DNA from: Neelides folsomi
Taxonomy: Eukaryota > Arthropoda > Collembola > Neelipleona > Neelidae
Direction of reading: 5' to 3'
Assembly (NCBI GenBank): GCA_034687125.1
Contig: JAQGBZ010000014.1
Location: 415,012 to 479,011, forward strand
DNA length: 64,000 nucleotides
Translations under genes and position numbers: made by a program
In this document: piece by piece, positions 42,153 to 53,647 of the stretch
How positions within the stretch are numbered: position 1 is the stretch's first letter
Layout: each line of letters opens with the position of its first letter
The notes under the pieces: model-generated
What the model was told of the DNA's origin: nothing
Databases searched by the model: none
What the model saw: only the letters and a program-made list of their open reading frames with translations

Positions 42153-43823
42153 TTAGTAATCTTTCTTGTGTCCCCTTCTTCGTTTCTCCTTTGCGTCTCG
42201 TAAATCTTTCTCGTTAACGTAAACATATCTGTAATAAAAAAAGTCTTTCAGCAATAAATACTTATTATTTTAGAGATGCCTTTAATTTTCACTATATTTA
42301 AAATTCTAAATCATCCAAATGATAGATATACCATACATATTTTCATTTACCTGTAATTATGTAAAAATTATTTATTTCATTTTTAGCAATAATATTAATA
42401 AACAAACGACTTACATTATTTTTCCAGGAGGTCCGGGAGGTCCTCTTGGTCCAATGTCCCCTTTATCTCCCTTCTCTCCTTGATCACCTTGATCGCCTTT
42501 GTCTCCTTTTGGTCCAGACGGTCCTTCCTTGCACGTGCATCCTACACAATATATTATTATCTCATTAAAAAATTTGACTCCCATGTCATGCATTCATGCA
42601 TCCCATTTTCCCCATATCCCTTGTTTTTCTTCTCACCTTCATTGTATTTGTGTCCTCTCCGACCAACCAGGAAATTCCTATGCCCATAAAACTTTGGCGA
42701 ATGATGATAAAAGTGGACACTGTGCCTGCCCAAATGATGTCTGTACGGGCGGAATGGATAATGCTTGTAAAGATGGAAACGATGTCTCGTTCCTCTGCAT
42801 CTCTTATGGTGGATCCTACGATGTCTCGTTCCTCTGCATCTCTTATGGTGGATCCTACGATGTCCAAGTCTACAAGAATGATATCTGTGCCGGTGATGGT
42901 AAGGATGATTGAAGTGATGTCTCAGCCCATGGTGGAATTCATGCAAGTTGAAATAAAACTCTTCACCATTACTCCCATGGATTTTGATTTTCTCCGAGCC
43001 CTCATTTTGGGTCTTTGTAGAGTTTCCATCAGTGGTGTTATTTTCATTCTCTTGATATTTATTTTCTTCTTTGCCTCCAGTGTAAGAGTGAGCTTCTGGG
43101 TTGTCAACATAGTCCGAACTTGTATCATAGTCTTCGAAGTAATCATCTTCCTCGAAGAACCGAGAATAAAGATTTCTTGGATGGTAAGGATGCTCATGGA
43201 AATGTTGGTGACGACTCGTTATTGGATATCCACCAGGTCGTTCCAAATATGGCTGTGGTGGGGCTCTGGCAGATTGTCCATGATAAGGAGATGGGTCGTG
43301 GGATGTGTGGGCCACGATATAATCATCTCGATAGGGCACGTACTCTTTTCCATCAATCGGATGGCTCTCCGATCCATGTCCCTTTGATTTCACTTTGGTA
43401 GCATCTCCGAACAATTTATGAGGATCGTATTGTGCACGATGTTCAGGATCTCTGTATTTATCATCGTAGAATTCATTGGCATATGGATCTTGTGATGGAC
43501 CCTTAATTGGCTTCTCAACACACCGGCCATCAGCAGCTACGAAATGGAAAGATAATTAAAAAATACAAATTGAACATACGTGTTGAAAAATATACACAGT
43601 CATTTATAAAATGAATATTACTGTAATAGCCATTGCAGTCGAAAACCGGGCTGGGAGATGATGGTGGTTGTGGTTGTGTTGTAGTTGGTTGTGTTGTAAT
43701 TGGAACTGGTGTAGATGGTTGAGTTGGAGGGGATGAAACAACCGTGTTGGCCAATGAGGTCAAAATCAAGAAGTCGACGAGAACAAGCCACAAGAGGATG
43801 GATGACCCATGTCGCCGATTCAT
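42153..43823 (-). CDS. secreted His-rich protein with short collagen-like tail
   Basis: Four exons on the minus strand (43823-43622, 43536-42637, 42541-42415, 42228-42153) encode 434 residues. I do not recognise an orthologue. A signal-anchor-like hydrophobic stretch ([18 protein letters not shown]) is followed by a Thr/Pro/Gln-rich linker and DCNGYYTADGRC. Then comes a long disordered part rich in Asp, Tyr, Pro and His. Residues about 258-355 are extremely His/Arg-rich (for example [20 protein letters not shown]) and contain a perfect 13-residue duplication. Exon 3 encodes CTCKEG and then twelve Gly-X-Y triplets ([20 protein letters not shown] and so on). A short basic tail ends RRRGHKKDY. 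Secretion, trimerisation through the triplets and metal or polyanion binding by the His/Arg region are inference. It is a tandem neighbour of the CUB-like secreted gene. Confidence 0.82.
42781..42858. repeat. 39 bp perfect tandem duplication inside the His-rich coding exon
   Basis: Two identical 39 bp copies (42781-42819 and 42820-42858) start GATGTCTCGTTCC. They encode 13 residues ([13 protein letters not shown]) twice on the minus strand. Identity of the copies points to a recent duplication; the frame is kept. Confidence 0.9.
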
Positions 43824-44729
43824 GGCGAAGATGGAGAGAGTCACCTCTGTCACCTGACCTCTGACAACTCACAGGTATTCAACTTATGGCTTCACCATGG
43901 CTTTTGACTAGGATAAAAACATGATCAAACTTATTTGAATATTCAATTCATGGGAGCATTTGTTTATTTGATAAATCTTGAGTCGAGAACAAAAAATAAT
44001 GAAAGAAGCTCTAAGGTAGTTGAAGATAGTTCGATTCATTCATAGGCATATTTCATTTCTTGGATGTTTTTGTTTATCTATCTTGTAGTTGTAAATGTTT
44101 TCAACTTGTTCATAGAAGAGATGATAGGATAATAGCACAAGCATATCAATTATTTAATTAGCAATTTCACAATGCTGCATGTTAAATACCTAGATAGAGC
44201 ATCATGGTAAAAATATCTATGTAAAAATAATTATATCCTCATTAATCGCAGCTTCATGGTGTAGTTAAAGTGTATATACATAATACTTATTTTATTAAGT
44301 TTTGTACTGTTTAATATTAAATATTATATTTAATAATTTATCATTACACCTACCACACATATAAAGTTGTATATATAAAGTTGTTAAAGTTGTTTTAAAG
44401 CCTATCCTATAGGATCATCAATTCATCAATCAGCAATCATCATCATCATTGCATCTATAGAACGTTTGGGGGCAAATTGTGAATATGAACTGACTTGATT
44501 CTAAACATCAATTCCTTTCAATTTCCTTCTCGTTTTATTTCTGTCCGAAAATCTGGAATTTCGGTCTGTGCGAAAAGTTAGGAAAAGTTTTCGAGTTTCG
44601 AGTTTGATTAGCCAAGTTAATTTAACATTTAATATTTTAATTGTTCTCAATAAGATCAACAGCGTATAGAGTGTAGTGAAGCCTGTCAGGCCATTTATTC
44701 CCACTAATTGATAACCAAATAGACGTGTA
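43824..44729. other. divergent upstream spacer (His-rich gene / DDX1)
   Basis: This spacer lies between divergent starts and holds both promoters. Most of it is AT-rich. ATCATCATCATC repeats lie near 44438-44449. No TATA box is convincing on either strand. Confidence 0.4.
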
Positions 44730-47700
44730 ATGGCAGCATTCGAGGGTATAATTTTCATTCCTTTATGTTATTAACTTTAACTTATTTATATTAAAATGCA
44801 ATTTTGATTTAGAAATGGGTGTACTGGCTGAGATTGGAAAAGCAATTGAAGAAATGGATTGGATGTAAGTACATAATGTTTTCGGTTCATGTACGATATA
44901 ACGATGTATCGTTCGTGTTAATTGTTTGTACAGGGTGGCCCTTAAGTCGAGTAGTTTTTTTAAATCAGTAATTACTTTTTTATTCAGTAGCCGGATTTCA
45001 ATTAAATTTGCAAGTATATTGCTTATATATCATACTATATAAATTTGAATAAGTAGTATAATGCTTTTATAATAGGTAATTAGTTCAAAATACTAGGTTC
45101 AGTAATGTAAAAAATATTTTACCTCATTTAGAAAAATCATGGTCAAGTAAGTCAAGTTAAAATTTAATGATGATAAATTCGACACATGGCCGAGATTAAG
45201 ATAGCATTTATCCTTTCATTGGTGCCCTAAGTGTGTGAGGTCTGTCTTTAAATTGATATGAGTAATTTTTGTGAATGACAGCTTCTTTTATCTTTTACTT
45301 GCCTAGAGCCTAAACTTTAATAAGATAAGTAATTGTTTGTTTTTATACAGGTTACCTACAGACGTTCAAGCAGAAGCCATTCCATTGATACTTGGAGGAG
45401 GCGATGTTCTAATGGCAGCTGAAACGGGGTCAGGAAAAACCGGAGCCTTTTGCCTCCCAATTCTCCAAACCGTGTGGGAGACCTTGAAAGACATAAAGGA
45501 AGGGAAAGGCCAAGTCGTCTCAGGAGAACAAGGAGGTAGTTGAATACTACTATTATAGTGCCTACCTATTATATTATCCAATGATGAGTTACAAAATAGA
45601 ATAATCGATTTTACATTTATAACGTTGACATATAAAATCTTTTATTTTCTTAATGAAACCTAAAACTATTTTACAGGGGACAAATGGGGCCTTTCAATGT
45701 TTGACCGAGGCCCGGCATTTGCGGTGACTCCTGAAGGCCTTCGTTGTCAATCTCGAGACACAAACAAATGGCATGGCTCTCGAGCTACCAGAGGAGTCTC
45801 AGCTAAAGGGAAATATTATTATGAAACTCATGTAGCTGATGAAGGTCTTTGTAGAATTGGTTGGTCTACTCAATCGGTAAGAAACCGATCAAAAAGTGTT
45901 GAATATAAAAATATCCTTTACATAATTTATAAATATAATCAGTTTTAAATTGATAAAATTGACGAATGCTGGAATATTAAAATCTTGAATTAATGTTCTG
46001 GATGATTTTCTTTCAGGCTTCACTAGATTTAGGAACAGACGGATTCAGCTTTGGATTCGGAGGAACTGGAAAGAAATCTCACAATAAGGCTTTTGATGAT
46101 TATGGAGAATCATTTGGGAAAAGTGATGTCATGGGCAGTTTACTTGATTTGGATAATTTTGAAATAAGCTTTCTCAAAAATGGGATAAATCTTGGAAAGG
46201 CATTTTCAATCCCACAAAAGAGTCGAAATGAAATCTTTTATCCTGCTGTTGTACTTAAAAATGCCGAAATGGTATTCAATTTTGGAGATCAAGAGTTTAA
46301 ACATGACCCTCCCTCCGGTTACATTGCCATTTCCAAATCAACTCAATCCGTGCCTAATCGTAACGCATCGAACAATACCTCGAATAAACCTGTGAAACTT
46401 CTTCCAAATGGACCCCAAGCTATTATTATAGAGGTATTACAATTTAGAAGCTAACAGAATAAGCTGAAAAATGCACCGCAACTATTTAATTCCATAAATT
46501 GATTAATTACCCAAATTAATTTTTACAAACGTTTGATATTCATAGCCATCAAGAGAATTAGCTGAACAGACGTTCAATCAAATAGTAAAGTTTAGCAAGC
46601 ATTTGGATTCACCACGCATACGAGCACTTCTTGTTGTTGGAGGAGTTGCAGCCAAAGATCAAATTAATTCTTTAAATGAAGGAGTAAGACATTTACTAAT
46701 TCGTCTTTTTTTTTATTTTTCTTCATTTCTGAATTATCTGATTTGATAAATTGTTTCTCTATTAGATTGAAATTGTCGTTGCAACACCAGGAAGAATGGA
46801 AGATTTAATTAAATCGGGAAATCTTATCCTTTCTCAAGTAAGATTCTTTGTTCTCGATGAAGCTGATGGACTTTTAAAAGGTTATTTTCATTCTAATGTC
46901 TATTTATAATTAACTCAATTCTGCTTGTGTAATAATTTGAACTACAACAATTATATTAAAATAAATTATTTTTATTGATATAAAATACTGACTATTACAA
47001 AAATAATTGGTTATAAATAATATGCCTTATTCTTAATTCATTAATTTAGCTGGTTACGATAAATTGATCAACAATATTCATCAACAAATTCCAAAAGTAA
47101 CACCGGATGGAAAAAGACTTCAAATGATTGTTTGTAGTGCCACTTTACACGACTTTGAAGTGAAAAAACTTGCGGTATTTTAATATATTAACATAGCGTC
47201 GATAATCAGAATCGAATATTTATTGGTTAGAATTTTAATTTTATATATGATATTTATAGCAAAAACTTATGTCTTTTCCAACATGGGTGGATCTCAAAGG
47301 TGAAGATGCAGTTCCTGAAACCGTTCACCACGTTGTTGTTGAAGTTGATCCTTGTACCGATCTCGATTGGCATCCAAACTCACAAATTAAGATAATTAAA
47401 ACGGATCAAGTTCATGCACGGGACAATGTTCGTCCAGGGTCCAATACACCGGATACTTTGTCAGAAGCAGTCAAGATTCTAAAAGGGTTTTATTGTGTAA
47501 GAGCAATCGATAAATTGAAAATGGACCAAGCCATTATATTCTGCAGGACCAAAGTAGATTGCGATAATTTAGAGAATTATTTTTACGAAGTTGGTAAGCG
47601 ATTTTAATCTTACTTGTTTAATTATGCATAATGTTAATATTTATTAGTATTATTTGTTAATTAAAACAGCGAAGTTCAATGTTAAAACTTTTTTCATAAG

Positions 47701-48790
47701 AATTTTATATTTTTCTCGTAAAGGTGGAAGTTCTCAAGTATATTCATGTGTTTGCTTACACGGAGATAGAAAACCACAAGAAAGAAAAGACAACTTGGAA
47801 AAGTTCAAAAGGAAGGAAGTCAAATTTCTTATTTGTACTGACGTGGCTGCCCGCGGTTTGGACATTTCTGGACTTCCATTTAGTAATTTTAATTTTGTTT
47901 TTATTTAAAATTTATCATAAGCTTGTAAAGTTTTCTAGAATAATTAACTAAACCAGGTAATTCTGTTTTCCAGTGATAAACATAACGTTACCCGATGAAA
48001 AGTCAAATTATGTACATCGAATTGGGAGAGTTGGAAGAGCAGAAAGGATGGGGTTGGCCATTTCATTGGTCTCGTCCGTTCCAGAAAAGGCAATAATCTG
48101 GATAAAATTTATTTATTTTTATCGTCTGAAACAATATTGATTTTTATTTTGGAATCCAGGTGTGGTATCACGGGGAGTGGTGTCATTCAAGAGGAAGGAA
48201 TTGCCAGAATACGAATTTAACGGATCGTAAAGGATGCTGCATTTGGTACAACGAAAAGCAGGTAATTAACGAATAAGATTGGAAAGTAAATGGGAATAAA
48301 ACTATTTGGAAGATTTTGATTTTAATTGTCCATTTGTTGTTAATTTAGTATCTGGCTGACATTGAAGATCACCTTCAAGTTACAATTCCACAATCAGAAC
48401 GAAATATGGAAATTCCCTGTGATGAATATGATGGGAAAGTTACCTATGGACAAAAGAGAAGCTTGACAAGTAAAATATTTATTTTAATATCTTTTAATTT
48501 AGCACAAAAATTAAGAATCATATTCATCCAAAGAAAAGAAAAGTGAAAAGCGGGTTTATGATTTCTAGACATTTTTAAAAAATTCTAGTGCCTTCATTCC
48601 TCCTTGTTTATAAAAGGAGTTTCATTTAAATACCATATTGCACCAATTCTAAATGTAATTTACATTTCCAGGTGGAGGTACTCAATATCATTTGGAAGAA
48701 ACTGCCTCATCGTTGGCCCAGCTAACAGAGCTTGAAAGAAAGGCTCAGCTTTGCTTCTTGAATCGACATTTTGCCAAACAGATCAAGTAG
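44730..48790 (+). CDS. DDX1: ATP-dependent RNA helicase DDX1, with an apparent 1-nt frameshift
   Basis: This DEAD-box helicase has a SPRY insert; the family acts in tRNA ligase, mRNA and DNA-break RNA metabolism. Fourteen exons: 44730-44745, 44813-44864, 45351-45535, 45677-45876, 46017-46433, 46546-46683, 46766-46880, 47050-47174, 47260-47593, 47724-47882, 47973-48089, 48160-48261, 48349-48469 and 48672-48790. They give about 732 residues (human 740) once the frameshift is allowed for. The Walker [13 protein letters not shown] is in exon 3 and the SPRY domain in exons 4-5 ([20 protein letters not shown]). The DEAD motif (VLDEADG) is in exon 7, SAT (VCSATLH) in exon 8, and [11 protein letters not shown] in exon 10. 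Exon 11 carries HRIGRVGR but has one extra A in the run 47997-48001. Intron 11 (48090-48159) appears to be GC-AG. AATAAA occurs at 48863. Confidence 0.95.
44931..45000. mobile_element. solo mariner/Tc1-like terminal fragment (candidate)
   Basis: The sequence TA/CAGGGTGGCCCTTAAGTCGA in DDX1 intron 2 resembles the terminal repeat of mariner-type elements (TA target, then CAGGGTG...AAGTC). No opposite end or transposase is visible nearby. A related fragment occurs at 55635. Confidence 0.35.
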
Positions 48791-49573
48791 GATTTTTCCA
48801 ACATTTTGTTTAACTTAATTAGCTGTTCTTAAAATCCAATTTGTACAGCTTGAAGTAAAAAAAATAAATATGTGATCATTTATGATCAGTTTATATAAAA
48901 ACGGAATACGGTTAATAATTTAGGGCATAAAATCATTAATTTACATCCAAAAGTCAAGTCCGAATCAAATACCTAATTAAACTAACTTGGTTAGTATAAA
49001 CTCAATTAATTTACCTACCAATATTAATTCGATTTTGACTGGTGCATACTTCAATAGTTAATTCCTCTAATTTATAATTAATAATAATTTCTTATAATCT
49101 AATTCCTCGGTCCAATATAGTCCAATAAGTTAAAGGGTTAATCTCCAGTAATTATTAATAGAGTATTTATGCGTAGATTATTTTCTAATAGTTAGATTAT
49201 TTAATAAGGTGGAGATTCACAGATGATATCCAGGATCTGGATAGGGAACAGGTAAGTGAGGGTTGTGTGTAAAAGGTGAGAAAATTGAGGTGGTCGTCGC
49301 AGGGAGAAGAATCACATCTGGTTTAGATGGACCCGAGAGGGAATGCATCCTTTTGGCATCCTTCAACTTACAATCGGCTTCCAACCCGTAGGCCTTCTCC
49401 GCCAACTTTTGAACCACCACATAGAATTCCATTTAACCAATTTCCCACAATGCCGATCTTATTACTTTTAATTGGGTTGTCGCCGTTAAACGGGATTCAT
49501 TCAATTTTAGCTTAATGTCTAGTGAAATAAACAAGGTTTAAAAATTAAATCGACTACAGTACAGGGGCTCAAA
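48791..49573. other. spacer between DDX1 and the WAC-like gene, with one minus-strand ORF
   Basis: The first part holds the DDX1 3' UTR with AATAAA at 48863-48868, then AT-rich sequence. A less AT-rich block at 49217-49530 has open frames on both strands. The minus-strand frame (49432-49217, 71 codons, ATG start, beginning MEFYVVVQKLAEKAYGLEAD) has protein-like composition. I cannot assign it, and it may be chance. Confidence 0.35.
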
Positions 49574-52121
49574 ATGAGCTCCGTACTGAATAAAGGGAGC
49601 TCAAATGAGCAGAAAAAGTCAAAACAAGAGTCGAGTTCAAAATCTGTAATTTTTTCCCAAATTAAAACTCCAATTAAATATTTTTACATAAAGTTCATAG
49701 TCTTCAGCAGAACTTTACTTCACTGAATGCTATTTACAACTATTTAAACTCATTGCAAATGGCATGTTTTTCCAACAAGTCGAATTTCACTAAATTAAAA
49801 ACTTTATTTGACGTTTAAGCGAAATTCGATATTTAAGAACGAAAGAGTATTTTTTAATTAGAAATATCTGTCAGTTTAATAAGAATATACCCCATTTTAA
49901 ATTATTGAAGCATAATCATTATGTTTTAAAGTCTTGTTTGGTCTCTTTTGGTCTAATTTGCCAAATTTCGAATTTTTCGTAAATTTCGAATTTTATAATT
50001 AATTAATTCAATTGATCCTTTAACTTTTTCGAAGAATATTGACTCATTTAATTATTTGAATGATTTTAAATTAATTTTAAACAATTATATGCCATTTACA
50101 ATTAAAAGTTTATTCACAATTTCAAAATATTGACATTACCTTGATTTATCTCCAACTTCTAATAATTTTCTATTTATTAATTAACTTCTAGAAAGGGAAA
50201 GTGGGAGACTGGGTCCGGCACATGAGTTCAACAGGGAAAGAATATTATTTTAATGTAATCTCTCACGCATCTCAATGGGAAAAGCCAAGAGAGTGGCTCG
50301 ATTACGAAAAGAAATACGGACTCGTCCCCAACACACCTTCAGCTCCGACCATGAAGCCGAGCTCATCTTCGGCCACGACCCACCATGGCCAACACCTGTC
50401 ACAGTCAGACAGGCATCACGGCCATCACCACAACATGTCCCATGGGCACGGTGCTCAACAAACGACGTTTCATCAAAAGCCCATCGTTCATCCCTATCAT
50501 CATCCTCAGAACCAGCGGAATGCCCATCACCACCAAGATCAACATCACCCGCAGCAGAGACATTTCGAAAACAAACATCCTGTGCCGCTATCATCTTCTA
50601 TACCCACCTCCTCCTCTTCTGTCGCTCTCAGAGAATCTCGAAAACCCTCAGAAGGTATTTTTTTATTATAAACAATTAAATAATTAGAAAACTGACGTAA
50701 TAATTACTAGCAATTACGTTCGAATGTTATTAAGCATTTATAATCAAAACGTCATATACACACTTTAATACATAAAATAAATTATGTAATCTGATTTTAT
50801 ATTATACTGATTATACCTATAATAATTATAATCCTAACCAACTTTGTATTTGTTTTAGATTTACAAACTGAAGATATGGATATTTCACCTTTGGACGATC
50901 ATGATTCTCCTTTAATCACCACTACAACGACAGAATTGAAAGGCGGCATTCCTTACCAACACACAACCCTTAATTTTACTCGTGACAATTCCCACAAACC
51001 TCAGGAAAAGGGGGAGAAAAACGACGGTCGAGAAGAAAACAATAGCAAAATTAACTCCATGTATTCTCATCACCACCACCACTCATCCCATCAGGTTCAA
51101 AATCAACATCCCCATTCCTCGCATCATCACATGGGATCCCATTACCGGAACTCCTCGGCCAACAACGGCTATTCCTCCTCCATTAGGGAAAGGGATCGGA
51201 TACGAGAAAGAGACCGAGATCATACCCACAGCCCTCGAAGAGACCGGGACCGTGATAGGGATAGGGACAGGGACCGAGATAGGGATAGGGACCGAGATCG
51301 GGATATCAGGGATAACAGAGGAGATCGGGATAGGGACCGAAGAGATCGAGATCGAGACGACCGGGATCGAGATAGAGGGAGAGCAAGAGATAGGGATAGG
51401 GACAGAGATAGAGACCGTGATCGTTCCAGATCGAGATTACGAGACGAAAGATCCTACAGTCCTTTGGAGAAAGATGGAACTCCAGAAAGACGTAAGTTTT
51501 TGATTAGTTTCCACAATGTACTTATTATTTTTAATCAACTCCATGCAAATATTTATTCTCTTTCACGAAATTCCATTTTATAACTTTTGTATCATTTACA
51601 TGTTTTCTTGCAGAATCCGGAGATCCTGGAGGAAGTGGAGGTATTGGTTCATTATCTTCTTTTTCTGCTTTAACTGCGAGTCAAGAGAAGATTGAAGCTC
51701 CTCCTTTTCCAGCCTCACTTTCCCTTTACTACCGAGAAGACCTGATAGCTCACGCTAAAAATTTACCTGGTGACATTTTAGAGAGACAGGTAAAGAATTG
51801 AAATTGAATGAAAAACATAAATATTCTCACGAAGATCAAAATGTTCTAGATAACTTATTGAAATTAAATGATTAGATTAATTAATTTCTAATATTTTGTT
51901 CGATTTTGTAGGCCAACAAATTACAGGACGAGATTATGGTTCAGAGTGCAATTCAACTGTCGAAGGTCTCGACGGATTTAAAAATGGCGAGGAGTCTCGT
52001 CCGACTCGCTGACATTCAAGCCACTCTTCAGGAACAAAGGATATTATTCCTGAGAGATCAGATTCGTCTCCTAGAAGAGTCAGATAGCACATCCCTTCTC
52101 GGCGTTGAGGCAATTGACTGA
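49574..52121 (+). CDS. WAC: WW domain-containing adapter with coiled coil (WAC-like)
   Basis: WAC links RNF20/40-driven H2B ubiquitination to RNA polymerase II. Five exons (49574-49645, 50192-50654, 50859-51491, 51614-51789, 51912-52121) encode 517 residues. The WW domain is residues about 29-60 (GDWVRHMSSTGKEYYFN, then ASQWEKPREWL). The C-terminal coiled coil matches the WAC family (ARSLVRLADIQATLQEQR, then ILFLRDQI). Between them lie a His/Gln-rich region and an approximately 70-residue Arg-Asp dipeptide region. The first exon is the weakest call: it has an ATG, 24 codons rich in Ser/Lys and a GT donor in matching phase. It makes the protein start just before the WW domain, shorter than vertebrate WAC, which has about 130 residues there. 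AATAAA occurs at 52428. Confidence 0.85.
51225..51440. repeat. Arg-Asp dipeptide-coding low-complexity repeat
   Basis: This run is made of hexamers such as CGGGAT, AGGGAC and CGAGAT and encodes (Arg-Asp)n on the plus strand. It lies inside exon 3 of the WAC-like gene. Codon variation between units indicates selection for the peptide rather than recent slippage of one hexamer. Confidence 0.85.
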
Positions 52122-53647
52122 TTTTATTTTATTTTTTTAATTCCATTTTTGCTAATTATTTATCATTTAACATTTTTAATATATATCACTATATTATAAA
52201 AATTTTTATTGTACATTGAAAGCTTAGTTATAATATTATGATATTATATATTCAAAACTTAAAAGAATAATTAAATGTAATTTGAAAGCAAGTTCGAAAG
52301 ATCCTTTTACACATCTTTTTATTCAACTTGTCATTTATTCTCAGGTCGAATTAAAAATGATATTCTCAATGCATAATATTGATTATAATTTTATAAATTT
52401 TAAATATTAACCACCTTTAATTTGGGTAATAAAAATTGTTGATGCAAATGACATTTTTCTTGTTCCTAATTTTATTTTAAATTATATAATAAATAAATTT
52501 TCTTATCTCTAATATTTAGTCGGATAGGAATTGAGTTGATTCTAAAACTTTGGCCTCTTTCACAAAATATTTTAGGTAAAACTTGGCAGGTACACAGTAA
52601 CTTAAATTGTGTAAATTTCGTCATTCCGTTAAAATACAATTCAATTCATCCTTTAAATATATAGCTAACTAAATAGATACAAGTGTTATATTTAAATAAT
52701 GCTAATATTTAATAATCTTACACCAATTAGTTTAAGCCTGATTGATAATTAAATATTTTCATATCTATAATTTTGAGGTTCACAAAACGTCTTATTAATG
52801 GCCTAATACATTAAAAAGTGGCAAAAATATATAGAAGAATAAGTCAAGTTAAAAGCTATGTAAGAATAAGATGTAATATGCAGTAGATAATATTTTAGTT
52901 AGGTATTTAGACTCTTGAGATTACAGTATAAAGATCTTTCACAATACAATTCTGGCAAAATTCGTTGGGACTTACTTTGTCATTGAGGCATTAATACAGA
53001 TATTCGCGAGTTGGTTATTAATGCATTAGTACATTCAGTTTTCAAACATTAAATATATTTTCTATTCACTATTTTTGTTCGAGTACTTATAAGGCGAGAG
53101 TTTTCTTTTCTTAAAATTGATCGGTGAGTTGAAATATCAAACTTGAAGTTCATGACATTCATGAGTATCATGAGCCATGAAACAAATCAAAAATATATTC
53201 AATTTAAACTTCGATTGAACAATAAGTATAAGCTCCTAAACAGAATTAACATGTTATTACAGCTAAAATAAATTAAACACAAAGGATGGAAGATCTCTAG
53301 GTATCTAACAACACATTACGATCAACTTTCAACCTCTTCCATAATTGCAATTATCCTAGTCATAAATTGTAGTGGCGTGTTATATAATTTTTATCATGAT
53401 TTTTACTTATTTTTTTCATTTTTGCATTAAACCAAGAAATTAATAACAATTCATTTTAAAAATAATATAGAGGCACATTTATAAATATAAGCGCTATATT
53501 TTTAGTAATTTTTTAGCATGTCAGTATTTATAGGTCGTTTACTAATTTAGCAATTTCTTAATTTTAGTAAACGAAGAGTAGTGTTTGGTTTTCTTGTAAG
53601 TATAAACAAAATTCCTTTCTTGATCATTCTGGATGATGTGAAATGAG
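52122..53647. other. convergent 3' spacer
   Basis: This AT-rich spacer lies between the stop codons of the WAC-like gene and the two-span membrane protein. Apart from AATAAA at 52428-52433, nothing is recognisable. Confidence 0.45.

Noticed and set aside
42596-43387. 263-codon plus-strand ORF opposite the His-rich gene
   Set aside because: It is the mirror of the His-rich coding exon (GTG/ATG-rich reverse of His codons). The minus-strand gene has phase-consistent exons, a signal sequence and a collagen tail.
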